NCBI GenBank assembly: GCA_018902385.1
Contig: JABSSW010000031.1
Coordinates: 485,658 to 549,657 of the forward strand
Source: Physcia stellaris
Taxonomy: Eukaryota > Ascomycota > Lecanoromycetes > Caliciales > Physciaceae
Direction of reading: 5' to 3'
DNA: 64,000 bases
Shown here: positions 1-10,757 of the stretch, piece after piece
Numbering within the stretch: the first letter of the stretch is position 1
Layout of the letters: every line of letters begins with the position of its first letter
Program-made: the position numbers and the translations under genes
Notes under the pieces: generated by a model
The model's input: only the letters and a program-made list of their open reading frames with translations
Database searches by the model: none
Told to the model about the DNA's origin: nothing

Positions 1-544
1 TATGTAATTGAGAGAGAAGAGCGGAGAGTGGTTAAATATTCTTATGTACGTTCATTCCAGTCAGCGAGGCGTGGCAAGAGACGGAGAAGTCAGTTCTGAA
101 ACGGCAAAGACAATATCATAACAGCGGTTTGTGAGCTGTCTCTATGCTTTGACTCATCGTAATGACTTCAACTGTTGATCTCATAGCTTTTCTTCACAGC
201 GATGAGTATGATTGATCCTAAAGAGTCGATCTTTTGAAGTGAACACGACACAGCTAGAATATGATAATTTCTCACTATCTTACAGGCTACAAGCTGGTAG
301 ATAGATGGAGTCAATATACGCAATGTCATTGAGAAATGCCTGAAGAAAGGAGATCTCGATTTCCCGGTCGTGGAAAAGTTCTCCCTTTGTTGCTTATGAT
401 GATTTTAGAGCGTTTATCTGTGATATAATTCTATATTGCAGTGACACATAGTCATTAATGTTGGCACACGGTCAATTCTTTCATACGATAGTTTTCTACT
501 TTAATCCATGAGTAATTCTCAATCAACTTTGTGCTCCAGATTTC
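1..544. other. Gene-free left end with a decayed duplicate flank
   Basis: I see no convincing coding region here. Composition is ordinary for the gene side of the window. Positions of about 362-530 are a diverged copy of about 1953-2103, the segment just upstream of the small helical protein gene at 2168. The rest of the stretch shows no recognisable feature; it lies downstream of the minus-strand secreted-protein gene and may contain its 3' untranslated region. Confidence 0.5.
362..530 (+). repeat. Diverged direct repeat, copy A
   Basis: This segment can be read colinearly with about 1953-2103. Shared blocks include CTTTGTTGCTT, GACACAT-GTCAT-AAT, a C/A-rich TTC block and the 3' block TCTCAATCAAC. 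Copy B runs into the 5' leader of the gene at 2168, but copy A is followed by the 3' end of an unrelated gene on the other strand. This suggests a small duplication whose coding half was lost or replaced. Confidence 0.55.
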
Positions 545-1364
545 CTATAAGACGTGTCTCGCCATCTCCGAATCCTCACCAACGAAGAAAACGCCAATAT
601 TCCCAGCTTTACCTGTTTCGAATATCAGCTCACCAAGACCTCGCACCATGAAGTGCATCTTTCGTAACACGCACCAACTTGCGCCCATCCAAACGCAGGG
701 ATCTGCTCCCTGCGAGCATGTGCATCTCTCGTAAGACACTCAAGGTACGGCGCCGCTGTACCGGACAGCATTTCTCGTACGGTCATACTGTCACTTAGCT
801 CGAACGGGCCCGGCGGCTGCTGAGGGAGTGGCAAATCTGTGTCCAGAGTTCCGAGAAAGGTGAGGACAACCATGCACGATGGTTGATACGGGTCCAATGG
901 ATTTTGAGCTGCAACGCATGTCAATTGAGGTCCTTTTGTCGCCATACGGGCCCAAAATAAAGAAAAATAAGAAGATGGGGTGGTAAAAGGGTTGTATTGA
1001 AACTAAACCCACGACTTCGAAAGGAAATCGGAAGCCGAAGGGGTCCGTGGAACTCCTGGTATTTCCCAGGCACAAAATCCAAAGACGCATCAAGGTGGTT
1101 GAAATGTTGTAAACGCCGGGGAATCAGATTCCTTAACTGCTTGAGTGCTTCGTGACAGCTCTGCACGTAGAGCTTTGGATCGGGGAAGCCGGGATCTGCC
1201 CATTGTGGATCTGTGGTGCAGTGTGCGTGGGCGTCGGAGACTGTGTGGTGGCGTGAGCGTGAGAGGAGATTTGTTGTCGATTGGGTCGTGGGGAACCCGA
1301 GCGCAACAGAACATCCCGGGGCCGTGAAGAAAGCTGCGAGGTACAGGAGCCGGATGAAATGCAT
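545..1364 (-). CDS. Small secreted cysteine-containing protein, three exons
   Basis: Spliced model: exons 1013-1364, 675-908 and 545-612, giving 217 aa. Intron 1 (909-1012) has a GTGGGT donor, a TTGAC branch-like site and a GCAG acceptor. Intron 2 (613-674, 62 nt) has GTGCGT, GCTGAT and ACAG. Both joins keep phase. The N-terminus (MHFIRLLYLAAFF...) is a clear signal peptide, so the product is probably secreted. Mature motifs are LYVQSCHEAL, then PSCMVVLTF, PYLECL and a C-terminal GWAQVGKAGNIGVFFVG. This SC-x2-A ... C-x-V ... C ... GxxGxxGVxx layout recurs, as two modules, in the protein at 10758-12068. Function is unknown; I recognise only a fungal secreted-protein pattern. The N-terminal 70 residues are poorly constrained. 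Confidence 0.75.
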
Positions 1365-2167
1365 GGTAAATGTGGAAGGTGGCTGGTGGGCAGTTCCTGG
1401 GGTGGAGGACGTCGAATCAAGACTCCTGTATCAGAGGCCAAGAATTGCGTGTCCGAGAAGTATTTATTTGAGTGCAAGGCATGGCAACGTCAACGCGAAT
1501 ATTTCGGGGAAACTAACCACTGCTTCCAGGCGACAAGCGTTCGGTTGGCGCCTACGGAGGAGAAAGGACGATAACGCGAGTCGCCATGACTGGTCCTCTC
1601 CTGTGAGAGGCTCGCTTAGCTCACCAGAAAAATGAGACCACAAAAATCGTGATATTTCGAAAGTTTTTCCATGTTTAGCATATTAGATGTTCAGATGTGA
1701 AAAGTGAAAGCATGATGAAACAAGCTCGAACGAGATTCTCTTAAACTCTCGACGTCGAGGGTTTTCGAAACGATATCTTAACGAGGTGTTTTCATAGATT
1801 CGGTTGCTTGTAGGGCTTGCTGGAGCAAACCACCTCGTGCTATGTGACTAGCTAGTATCGCTTAGCTGGATAGTTTACAGAATAAAAACTACCAACGCCG
1901 ACTGTTCCAGCTAAAGAGAGAGCAAGTGAACTCGAAACGCAGCGGTCGATCCCATCGTGGAAGATCTCTCCTCTTTGTTGCTTCTGATGAATCAAGGAAT
2001 TGTTTCTGGAACAAGATCACAATGACACATTGTCATAAATAATGTCACAACTTCAACTCTTCCATACTTCCCTATATCAATCCCCGAGTATCTCTCAATC
2101 AACCTCCCACTCCCAACGATCCACCAACCCATCTCCAGCCTCCAAACCCCCCCAAAATAAAGCAACA
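1365..2167. promoter_or_regulatory. Divergent intergenic region
   Basis: This region lies between the minus-strand secreted-protein gene and the plus-strand gene at 2168, so it should contain both promoters. The last 200 bp become C/A-rich on the plus strand, a leader composition common in filamentous fungi. No TATA box or named operator is evident. Short open frames at 1213-1635 are antisense to the signal-peptide exon or end in ordinary sequence, and I do not regard them as genes. Confidence 0.4.
1953..2103 (+). repeat. Diverged direct repeat, copy B
   Basis: Partner of the copy at about 362-530. It covers the promoter-proximal and leader part of the gene that starts at 2168, ending about 65 bp before its ATG. 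Confidence 0.55.
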
Positions 2168-2554
2168 ATGACCAACAAACTCCTCAACCTATCCGACCTC
2201 ACGCTCCTCATCACCAACCCCAACACCCCTCCAGAAACCCGAACTCAAGCCCTCAAACTCAAACAACAACAAACAACCACCATCAAAGCCGACATCAAAG
2301 CAAAATTACAGCAAATGGTGAGCTCTTCCCTCTATTCTCAATTTCACCATCTCTCAATCCGCTAACAATCACAGATGCAGCTCCGCGAGGCACGGATCCA
2401 AACGATCCTCGACTCGCAAGTCGATGATGCAACCAAGGAGGCGCAGATAGCGGAGGTGAAAGTTATGGTAGAGCGCGTTAGCAGTTCGCTCGAGGAATAT
2501 TTTACTTCGAAGGGGGTTGGGGAGTGGAAGGAGATGCTGGAGGAGGTTAGCTAG
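2168..2554 (+). CDS. Small helical hypothetical protein, two exons
   Basis: Exons 2168-2317 and 2375-2554 encode 109 aa. The 57-nt intron has a GTGAGC donor, a GCTAAC branch site and a CACAG acceptor, and both exons are phase 0. An in-frame ATG exists at 2042, but the 42 residues it would add are Ser/Thr/Pro/Gln-rich with no domain character, and the ATG at 2168 has the favourable context AACAATGACC, so I chose the shorter start. The product is almost wholly amphipathic helix (residues 20-105), rich in Lys, Glu and Gln, compatible with a coiled coil. It resembles the style of small filamentous-fungal hypothetical proteins. I do not recognise a family and assign no function. Confidence 0.65.
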
Positions 2555-2851
2555 TCGAAATAGAGTGCTCGTACGAGTACATCGTCCTAAGAAACCAGAA
2601 AATCAATGAAGCGAATAGACATTTGTTAAGCTAGTGAACACGGAAGATAGAAGCAAAAAGCAATGCAATCGCAACCCTAGTTCCGATTTCTCAAAAAGCT
2701 AGCATCGTGCCATCAGCAGCCAAATCACTCTCATGAGCTCCCTGATCTCCTCCGCCCGTCCCCCTTTCACCCTCTCCAGGTAATTTTTATTTTCTGGACT
2801 GCGCCAGATCTTCCACCGCCACCACTACGACAGCCTTCGCTATCCCATCAT

Positions 2852-3202
2852 CTACTCCCCATCACTCAAACCGCCACCATTGCGCCACTCATCGCTCAAC
2901 CTCCCACCATTGTACCACTCGCGCTCCTTTGCTCTATCCGCCAATTCCGGGAGATGAGCCTCCAAATACTCCATCCAGGCTTTCTTCTCAGTGCGCTTGC
3001 CGTAGAAATCCTTTCGGGGGCGCTCAATGCTGATACGGAGGGTTGCGGGGAGCTTGAGGCCTGCGTCTTCGATGCGCTTCGCATAGGCTTTGCGGCGGAG
3101 GATGGTTTTGTCGAAATCGGAGACGTAGTCTTTGTAGGTGACGTCGCCGGCGCGAGCGCGGTTGCGGCGGGCGCGGGACTTGGTGGTGTAGATGCGGGCC
3201 AT
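2852..3202 (-). CDS. Basic hypothetical protein, single exon
   Basis: A 116-aa reading frame starts MARIYTTKSRARRNRARAG, a strongly basic N-terminus of roughly 20 residues followed by a charged helical body (KDYVSDFDKTILRRKAYAKR) and a Gly-rich repeated tail in which GGRLSD/GGGLSD occurs twice. Codon usage is GC3-rich like neighbouring genes. There is no signal peptide or membrane segment. The Arg-rich start could be a nuclear or RNA-binding signal, but that is inference. The tail-to-tail arrangement leaves 297 bp between this gene and the one ending at 2554. No family was recognised. Confidence 0.6.
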   Translation of the reverse strand: MARIYTTKSRARRNRARAGDVTYKDYVSDFDKTILRRKAYAKRIEDAGLKLPATLRISIERPRKDFYGKRTEKKAWMEYLEAHLPELADRAKEREWYNGGRLSDEWRNGGGLSDGE

Positions 3203-5152
3203 TGTTGGTAAGGAGATAGTAGATGAGCTTTGTGGACTGGATGTAGAGTAGATGTAGATTCAGGCTGATCTTGAGTTGAGGTTTCTTGAGTTGTGGCAGG
3301 TCAGGAGTTCTACAAGGCGGTGTCTGAGGAGGTTAGATAGATGGATCAAGGAAGGTTTCAAGGGATCTTCGGTACCTTAGAGTACGATGGAGTCTTTTAA
3401 AGTCGGCAAGTGATCTTGCACAAAGGCTGTGTGATGTAGGCTAGATGTTTCGAAGGTTCTTTGTCACTGAACTTCGCAACAATAGGATTCCCCGGTTATT
3501 GATAAATGTGATACTGTCGACGTGAATGTTAGCAAAAGCGAATTTCAGTCACATCCGTGCTGTAACCCACATTGGCCCCAAGCTGGAGTTGATCAATGTG
3601 CAGCAAGAGAAAAGTCGGCAAGTTGCAGTGTGAGAAATTCGAATTTGGCGCTGTGTGTGGGTGAGTTGCGCTAAAGAGGTGGTGTTGATACGGCTCCGCT
3701 CGGGCCCAAGACAAATCAAATGGTGTGTTGAAGGAAATCGACTCTGATAGAAAACCGTCTTGATAAGAGATCTCTGACAAGGAATTGTGTCAACTAAGGT
3801 ATCTAGAATCTGCAATGACGAATGACTGAAGAGAATCAAGAGAGACTTTCAAGAAATTGATAACAGAGTTCCAGCAAACAAGTACAAATAATTAAGATCG
3901 AAGCTGGCATCAATAGTCTCGAGAATTATGAAGACGGGATTGAGACTTGCTACAATCGGTGAATGATGAATCCCAAAACAAGACTATCTATTGAGGCAAT
4001 CGTTATTGAAGTTAAACAATCCGCTTCACCACATGGATGATCACTTCTGAGATGTTTCATCCTGCTTTAAACTTTCACAATACGATTGTTTCAACCATTT
4101 GACTTCCAGACAAAGGACTTTACAGACTTACCTGGCTGTTTATCGTAAGATTTCTCGACTCCTCAATAGATGTCGCTGTAGATATGGGGATGTTAGGTCA
4201 TGATAGAAGTGATGGATGTTAAGAGCAAAAATTTGTTTCTTCTCTTCTGCCTTGGGGTCGTGCCTTCCTCTTTTGCTACGTTAGATGATCAAATACTGTA
4301 AGCATCCACAAAACGAATTGGATATTATCGATGAACTTTACTGGTCTTTTCGAAACATGACTTACAATATGCTGTTGCTGAGAGTCGAAAATCAAAGCCA
4401 TAATGCTGTCCTGCTTCAATTCGGCATAATCGAGACATAATCATTCTCAAACTCTTCATACCCTCAAGTCCAATGATCTCCTCGAAGTCCTCTGTTTCTT
4501 CGAGCCAAACTACAGCCCAGCCTCCATAACCAGGCCACAAAAGCTACCAACACCAACAACAAAATTCCCACCTACGTCTCAGTATCGGCCTTCCCGAGCC
4601 GTACCCAATCCACGCAACCAACATCTCGTAGGAGATAGCTACGCGGAATCATGAAAAGCATCTGTTCGCGGTCCCGTAACCTGTAACGCAACTTTCGGCC
4701 CAGTCGGAGGGGATGGTTTAGATTACTGACATCGGCATGCCTCTTCTCGGTCGCGCTGCAATTTGGTTTATGGGAGACCGGCCCGGTTGGGCAACCATAA
4801 GGGGCGCCCTTAGCCGGGATGAACATATCTTGGGGATTGCCATACGGAGTAACAGCGAATAACGTGCTGTATGTTGTTAGGTGATTGAAGTTTGCTGATG
4901 CCGAGAATGGAGGGGAATTGGAAGGCTTGGCGAAGCTTACTTATGTCAGCAGGACGTGTTATTGCAGATGCAGCTCGCCATGTGGGGTGACATCTATGGC
5001 TACGGATACATATTATGCACTCACCGCCGGAGAGAGTTACATGAAAGATGTCCAAACCGAAACCTATTATAAACAGAATGTGTTTCAGCTAAAACCATCA
5101 CCACCTCAAACCTCCCACGCCCAGCCATGAATCTCCACCCCAGCGCACCGCA
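3203..5152. other. Long gene-poor stretch
   Basis: No confident gene. The 5' part (3203-3500) is the probable promoter of the minus-strand gene at 2852-3202. A weak candidate lies on the minus strand between 4325 and 4826. Two open segments can be joined in phase by a 64-nt intron (GTACGG donor, GGTAG acceptor), reading across to a WPGYGGWAVVWLEE segment followed by a helical EEIIGLEGMKSLRMIM stretch. I could not identify a family, and the N-terminal half looks non-coding, so I do not call it. The last 50 bp are the C-rich leader of the next gene. Confidence 0.4.
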
Positions 5153-6000
5153 ATGACCCACAAACGCCCGCGCTCACCATCCCCCTCCCCCAACCCCTCC
5201 ACCAACATCTCCAAATCCCCCAATCTCCGACCGACAATCCAAATTCCTCGCCCTCTACTCCCCCTCCCTCCCCCAAAACCCTACAATCCCACCCCTCGAC
5301 CTTAGGCGCAACACACCGCATCCTAGCCTGGCGGCGCCCCAGCAGCCAACGCTCGCTCAAAACCTCCGCGCCGCTGCTGGAAAGCAGCTACGACGACGAC
5401 GGCGAGAAGCACGGCGGGAAAGCGATCGCGCAGGTCCTCGAAGCGATGGATGTGTGTGGCGCCGTTGTGGTGGCGCGGTGGTATGGCGGGGTCATGCTCG
5501 GTCCCATGCGGTTCGAGCATATTCGGAATTGTGCGAAGGCGGCGATTTTGGAATGGCGGAGGGAAGAGGGGGAGGGGGAGGGGAAGAGGGCGAAGCTTGA
5601 GGAGGAGCAGAGGGCGAAGTTGGAGCTCACGCTGCGGGAGAGGGATGAGAGTATTGTTGTTTTGAGGGGGTTGTTGGCGGAGAAGAAAGGGCAGGCTTCG
5701 TCGCAGGGGAATTTGAGTGGGTCGCCGGCGAAGGGCCCGGATTATGGGAAGTTGCCGCTGCAGGCGCTAAAACGGCTTGAGGACGTCAGGGATGCGACTA
5801 TTGGCTGGATTTTGAAGAGTATTGAAGAAGCGGAGAAGCAGAACGAGGAGGTGAGTTCTGTAAAGGAAGCAGAAAAGCAGGATGAAGGGAGTCGTAGTAT
5901 GAAAGAAGCGGAGAAGCGGAATGAAGAGACAAGTAGTGTGACCGAATCAGAGAGGACGGATGAAAAGACTGTTAGTGTGAAAGAAGCAGAGAACGCCTGA
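5153..6000 (+). CDS. IMPACT/UPF0029 (YIH1-type) domain protein with two apparent +1 frameshifts
   Basis: The core domain is unmistakable: ATHRILAWRRPSSQRSL, then a DDDGEKHGGK motif, then AVVVARWYGGVMLGPMRFEHI, as in the IMPACT N-terminal/UPF0029 family. Yeast and mammalian members bind Gcn1 and restrain Gcn2 kinase; that role here is inference. The natural start is the ATG at 5153 (MTHKRPRSPSPSP). Reading through to the domain needs two single-base skips, one near 5217-5222 at a CCCCC run and one near 5270-5275 at a second CCCCC run. Between them the frame gives ISDRQSKFLALYSPSLP, the expected domain start. With both shifts the product is 281 aa. From about 5275 to the TGA at 5998-6000 the frame is intact. 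The tail is acidic and carries a 13-residue tandem repeat. The shifts may be homopolymer errors or real decay. No RWD domain precedes the UPF0029 part. Confidence 0.8.
5824..5997 (+). repeat. 39-bp tandem repeat in the tail of the IMPACT-domain gene
   Basis: Four units plus a partial fifth encode 13-residue repeats of the form (K/E)EAEK(Q/R)(N/D)E-x3-S(V/M). The units start at 5824, 5863, 5902 and 5941, with a remnant at 5980-5997. The copies are diverged at both DNA and protein level. The repeat is Glu/Lys-rich, probably helical or disordered, and may vary in copy number between strains. Confidence 0.8.
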
Positions 6001-6195
6001 TGTCGAGCCAAAAGCGGCTATAATGGCTATGACTGAGTTATTCCCTATGTCAGCCCAAGGCGATACGTTGAAGTAACAAAGCCAGTAACACTGCACAGCA
6101 TCCGCTGCCTGTAAACCCTTCCGTCCAAGCCTTCAGATTTTAATATTCCTGACGCCAACAGCAAATGCGCCAAGCTCTTTCATGACCTCTCTTTG

Positions 6196-6823
6196 CTAAG
6201 CTACGTCATCCAGTCCAATGACCCCCAGCCATGGATCAGGTGGCTGCTCCCTCCTATAATCGCACTTCGTCCTCTTCCACCCGTGCATATGTAATATCAA
6301 GATGAATCCCTCCAGCAACTTCTCCAGCTCACTGAAATACAGTCTGGAGGACGGTAGCGGGCTTTGATCTCCGGGTGTGGTGACCAACAGCTGAAGGCCT
6401 TTCTTATTGACCTCGAAGCGGCGGCCGACGAGGTGATCGCGGTGGCTGAGCACTTGCTGGATGTACTCGAATGCGCGATCGAAGACCTGGGCAACGACTA
6501 TGGGGGAATAAGTCTGGGGTAATTGCGGGAAGCAATCGATAATGAGATTGCTGTTGGGAACGGGGAAGGAACTTGAGAGGGGCAGGATGGTTGAGAGAGA
6601 GGTGGTAGTGGTAGAATTCGATGGCCTAGATGGAGGAGTTGTCAGTATGAACCATGTGAGCGCATGCGCAGGACTGCAAATGGAATTGAAGGAATGAGAT
6701 ACGGAATGGTGCTTACGGATCCAACGCGATTGAGTTCGCAGACCGATCTGTCTGACGACTCGGTACACGCAGGGCTGCAGAGGAAGCTAAGGCGAAGAAA
6801 GCACCACGCCAGAGTCTTCCCAT
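6196..6823 (-). CDS. Secreted protein of unknown function, two exons
   Basis: Exons 6717-6823 and 6196-6625 encode 178 aa. The 91-nt intron has a GTAAGC donor, a CTGAC branch site 14 nt before a TCTAG acceptor, and joins phase 2 to phase 1. Exon 1 is a signal peptide (MGRLWRGAFFALASSAALRV). The mature part runs through VPNSNLIIDC, FDRAFEYIQQVL, an RRFEVNKKGLQLLVTTPG segment, a SELEKLLEGFILILHMHGW helix and a C-terminal LGVIGLDD. Two Cys flank the domain. This is a filamentous-fungal secreted-protein pattern with no known activity. Its start faces the start of the betaine-lipid synthase gene, 793 bp away. Confidence 0.65.
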
Positions 6824-7616
6824 CGTCCTGAAGGTGGAGATGTGGAGAACATCGAGGTGCAAGGGTGGCATCGATTTGGTCGCGTACTGGTCTCTTCTTC
6901 TGCCATTGGCGACACCCGGTTCGGAAGCGCGCACTTCATGTTGGCACAGAGCAGGGCGTGAACGGTATTACACGTCATTGGCAAGACTCCTATTCATCCA
7001 GAACCAGCGGACGAGAAGCAATAGAATCTTGTCGTACGAGTGATCAGAGTACGAGGGCTCGGAGGGGTCGCGCACTTGACGGAGGCCCTCGGAAAAAGAG
7101 TCGGGCCGATCTGAGTCCTATCCGAAATGTCTTGGCAGCGGTACCATTCACCTCGTGCTTCACTGGTTGGTTGAACGCTCTCATCCCAACATTCGATCTC
7201 TCCCAACCTTTGATGCAATTCGGTTTCCGCAGCGACCATGGAGCACATTTTGGCCTTACTAGCTGCGGACACATGTCCGCTTACGGCGATGCGAGAGGCT
7301 GGATCCGAACAGCGTCAGGCGCCGTTGCAGAATGATCCCAACTTTCCCCACCGGGAACAAGCTCGAGTAGTTCGATCTAATCTATGCTTAACCAATGTCG
7401 TGCAGTAACTTGCGTCAATTGGTCTAGCATGTGCTTCGACGACTGGCTCAGCGGCGGCGGGAGCTTTGAAGGCATAAAGCCTTCAAGCGAGCGATGTCGC
7501 TCATATCGCCACTTCTCGTTACGATCTTTGTTGCATTGGCGGGGTCGATGTGGAGGCATAAGTGTTCTTGTACCGCTGTCTATTCTCATCAACCTCATCT
7601 GTAGACTGTAGCAGCA
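6824..7616. promoter_or_regulatory. Divergent promoter region
   Basis: This stretch separates the minus-strand secreted-protein gene and the plus-strand betaine-lipid synthase gene and must hold both promoters. Several overlapping open frames occur on both strands because the segment is GC-rich. None has a family signature, a signal peptide or a sensible splice partner, so I see no gene. No regulator site can be named from sequence alone. Confidence 0.4.
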
Positions 7617-10489
7617 ATGTCGTCTCTCGCTCCCATCATGGAACGATGCCACTGGATGCTGTCTGCCCCAACCCTTTACATCCTTCTCGCCGCAATTGCT
7701 GCAGCTATTCTCGTCGGTGGGGTGCTGCTTGCGACCTGGTCGAGCTCCAAAGCTTCTGCCCAGTCCAGCGCCTTGGCCACCTATGCTCGGTTCTTCTACG
7801 CCAGCTTCTTGAAGCCGCATACCGGCGATGGCGCCGATACGGGACAGCAAGCTGCTCTCGAAAGCTTCTATAAAGCCCAGGTACGTTGCTGCTTTAGCCT
7901 CGACCTTCGTGCTCTGCCGATGTCAAGGCCAGATATGGCATTTGCGACTCTTATGAGTAACATCTTTTTCAAGGCCGATGTCTACGATGCAACCCGTAGA
8001 AAGCTCCTTCGTGGCCGCGAAGATATGCTTGGACTCGTTGCGGCTCAACTGAAGTACAAGTCAGACCGCGGGATGTTCATGCAGCGGAAGCCCATTTGGG
8101 TGGATATAGGAGGCGGCACAGGCTACAATATCGAAGCCATGCAAGCCTATGTGGATGTGTCCAATTTCTTCGAGAAGGTGTTTCTTGTCGATCTGTCCCC
8201 TTCGCTATTGCAGGTAGCCAGGAGACGCTTCCAGCGCCTTGGTTGGGACGTAGAGATTGTGTGCCAAGACGCGAGGACATTTCGGCTTGAAGACTATATG
8301 CGGAACTTCTACCAGGATGATACCATGTTCAAAATCCATTACAGTTTCACTAGAACAGGTGCGGATCTGGTCACAATGTCATACAGTCTAAGCATGATAC
8401 CAGATTATTATTGTGTATTAGACTCTCTACCCAGCCTCCTTGCTACAGATGGGACTATTGGTGTGGTAGACTTCTACGTTCAAAGCATTGTCGAACTCAG
8501 CGGCAGAACCTACACGGGAGGCTCTTTCAATCGGCACGTCACGTGGATTGGCCGAGTCTTCTGGCGAGCCTGGTTTGACGTTGACCGGGTAGGCCTGGAA
8601 GGGGCTCGAAGGGATTACCTCGAGTACAGGTTTGGCACCATCAAAACAGTCGATGAAAGGAACTACCTCCTAGGCGGCATCCCCTACTACAGTGGGTTCG
8701 ACAAGTCCACCAGTACGAGACGGAAGACTCTGACGCTTCCACAGTATTTGTTGGCACTCAGCGCGGCTTGGCTGGCTCAGATGCAGAGGAACCAAAGTAT
8801 GCTCAGAAATTCATCGAAAGCTTTGACGCATCGTGCACCGAGTCGCCCTATCTATCTCCGCAAAAGCATAGACTCGACATGCATGAAGCTGTCGAAAAAG
8901 CCATTCCAGTCGAACTCCGATCGAAGGCATATCAATGCGCGGTTGTCAACTTGAGTTCGAACCTACCTCTTCCATCGATGTTCTACCAGAATAGCCAACG
9001 TCGCATTTATTACGATGACCAACTTCAAAAGCATAAGCAATTCAACAACGAGTACATCTACGCCTTCACTTGGGAAGACCCAAGGGTCGACCATCGTCTT
9101 TTGAGAATTCGCGACGACGACGTGGTGTTGTGCGTGACCTCAGCTGGAGATAATGTTTTGGACTATATCTATCAAGCAAGCCCCAGACGTGTTCACGCAG
9201 TAGACCTGAATCCCAATCAAAACCACTTGCTAGAGCTTAAGGTTGCGGCGCTACAGAGTCTACCATACCTGCAAGTCTGGAAGATGTTTGGCGAGGGTCG
9301 ATATCCTGATTTCCGGGAGGTACTCATATCGAAACTCAGTCCCCACCTGAGTTCGCAAGCTTGTCAATACTGGCTGAGCCATGCAAAGACTTTTGACTCC
9401 TTGCATGGACTTTACGAAACTGGAGGATCAAGGTATGTTGCATGCCATGTATCAGAAATACTACTTACCCATACCAGGCATGCCATAAAGCTCGTACGCT
9501 GGCTATTCAGGATGTTAGGTTTGACATCCACAGTCAAGGAACTGTGCAACGCGAAGACCTTACGAGAGCAACAAGAAATCTGGCCCAGAATCCGACGTGT
9601 CCTCCTCAGCAAGCCACTGCATTGGGCAGTCGTCAGTACCGAATGGTGGGCGTGGAAGGCTGCGGGAGTGCCTGCGGCACAAAGAAAGATGATCATCTCA
9701 GACCAATCCGAAGCGTTAGACGATGGTATCCGTGGAGAGGCGATGTGGGAGTACATTGTCAATACCTTTGATCCTGTCGCCAAACACACGTTGATTGGCG
9801 ACGAAAATTACTTCTATCTGCTCTGTCTGCAGGGGAAGTACTCCCAAAGGTGAGAACTAGCCATAAAAGGCTTGTACCTCTAGTTAATCAGGTAATAGGT
9901 GTCATCCTCAGTACTTATCACCACGAGCTCACCGCAAGCTCTCTCAGCCCGATGCTTTCGATGGACTTCGAATCCATACCGATGAGCTCCAGGAGGTCAT
10001 CACGCGTATTGCTATGGGAACATTGAGCCACGCTATTGTGGGTCAACATCGAGAGACGTACTCGCTCTCACAAGTTCTGGCTGACAAAGACCTCTAGATT
10101 ATGGATAGTATGGACTGGTTTGAGCCCGCAGATTCTCAAGCTCAGACGCAAATACAAGCTCTATATCGGGCTCTTAAGCTCGGAGGTAAAGTCCTCTTGC
10201 GATCTGCCAGCTTAAAGCCATGGTACATCGCCGTGTTCGAGAGAAATGGATTTGTCGCCAAGCGAGTAGGGGCGAGGTTACCCGGATCGTGTATCGACAG
10301 GTACGAGTACTTGTGGCTCAATGCTTACCATCAAAAGCGCTCGCTGATCTAAATAGGGTAAACATGTATGCTTCGACATGGGTCTGTTCAAAGCAGGAGG
10401 AAGCCACTCCACAGGGCATGACGCAGAGAAATACGAGAATAGTGTCCGTGACTTCGAGGTCGAGTATCCCAGAGGATGTTGCGATTTAA
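7617..10489 (+). CDS. BTA1: Betaine-lipid (DGTS) synthase, BtaB-BtaA fusion, one apparent frameshift
   Basis: Exons 7617-7880, 7974-9849, 9899-10037, 10098-10300 and 10357-10489. Introns are 93, 49, 60 and 56 nt, and every join keeps phase. The product is about 871 aa, normal for fungal BTA1. A membrane segment lies at about 20-42. The N-terminal methyltransferase half has VDIGGGTGYN at about 131-140 and QDARTFRLEDY. The C-terminal BtaA-like half has LRSKAYQ, NLPLPSMFYQN, YAFTWEDPRVDHRLL, VDLNPNQNHLLELK and MDSMDWFEP. BtaA-type activity moves the aminocarboxypropyl group of AdoMet to diacylglycerol, and BtaB-type activity trimethylates it, giving the phosphorus-free lipid DGTS in the ER. At 8690-8692 the frame changes by one missing base: IPYY is followed in another frame by WVRQVHQYETED. 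No intron fits there. It is either an assembly error or a disabling mutation. Confidence 0.88.
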
Positions 10490-10757
10490 TAATAGTAAGT
10501 ATGCCGTGCAGGTATGTCTTGCTCACTGGATACAATATCTGTCGAGTGTAGACCTGACTCGGCGCAAGCCGGCGCAAATGATACCTTCCCCTCAAGCGCA
10601 ACATTCTCCTTACTGCGGCTAATTGCCACAGCGAGGGCATAATACTTATCTCGAACAGCCGCCATCAGCTATCAGCCCCACCCACTCGATACATTCTGGT
10701 TTCAACGAACTATGTTCGTAATTTTCATATTCTAAGCAAAACTCTGTATAAGCAAGA

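Noticed and set aside
5106-5630. Minus-strand frames over the IMPACT-domain gene
   Set aside because: Antisense of a C-rich leader and a conserved domain; no family signature of their own.
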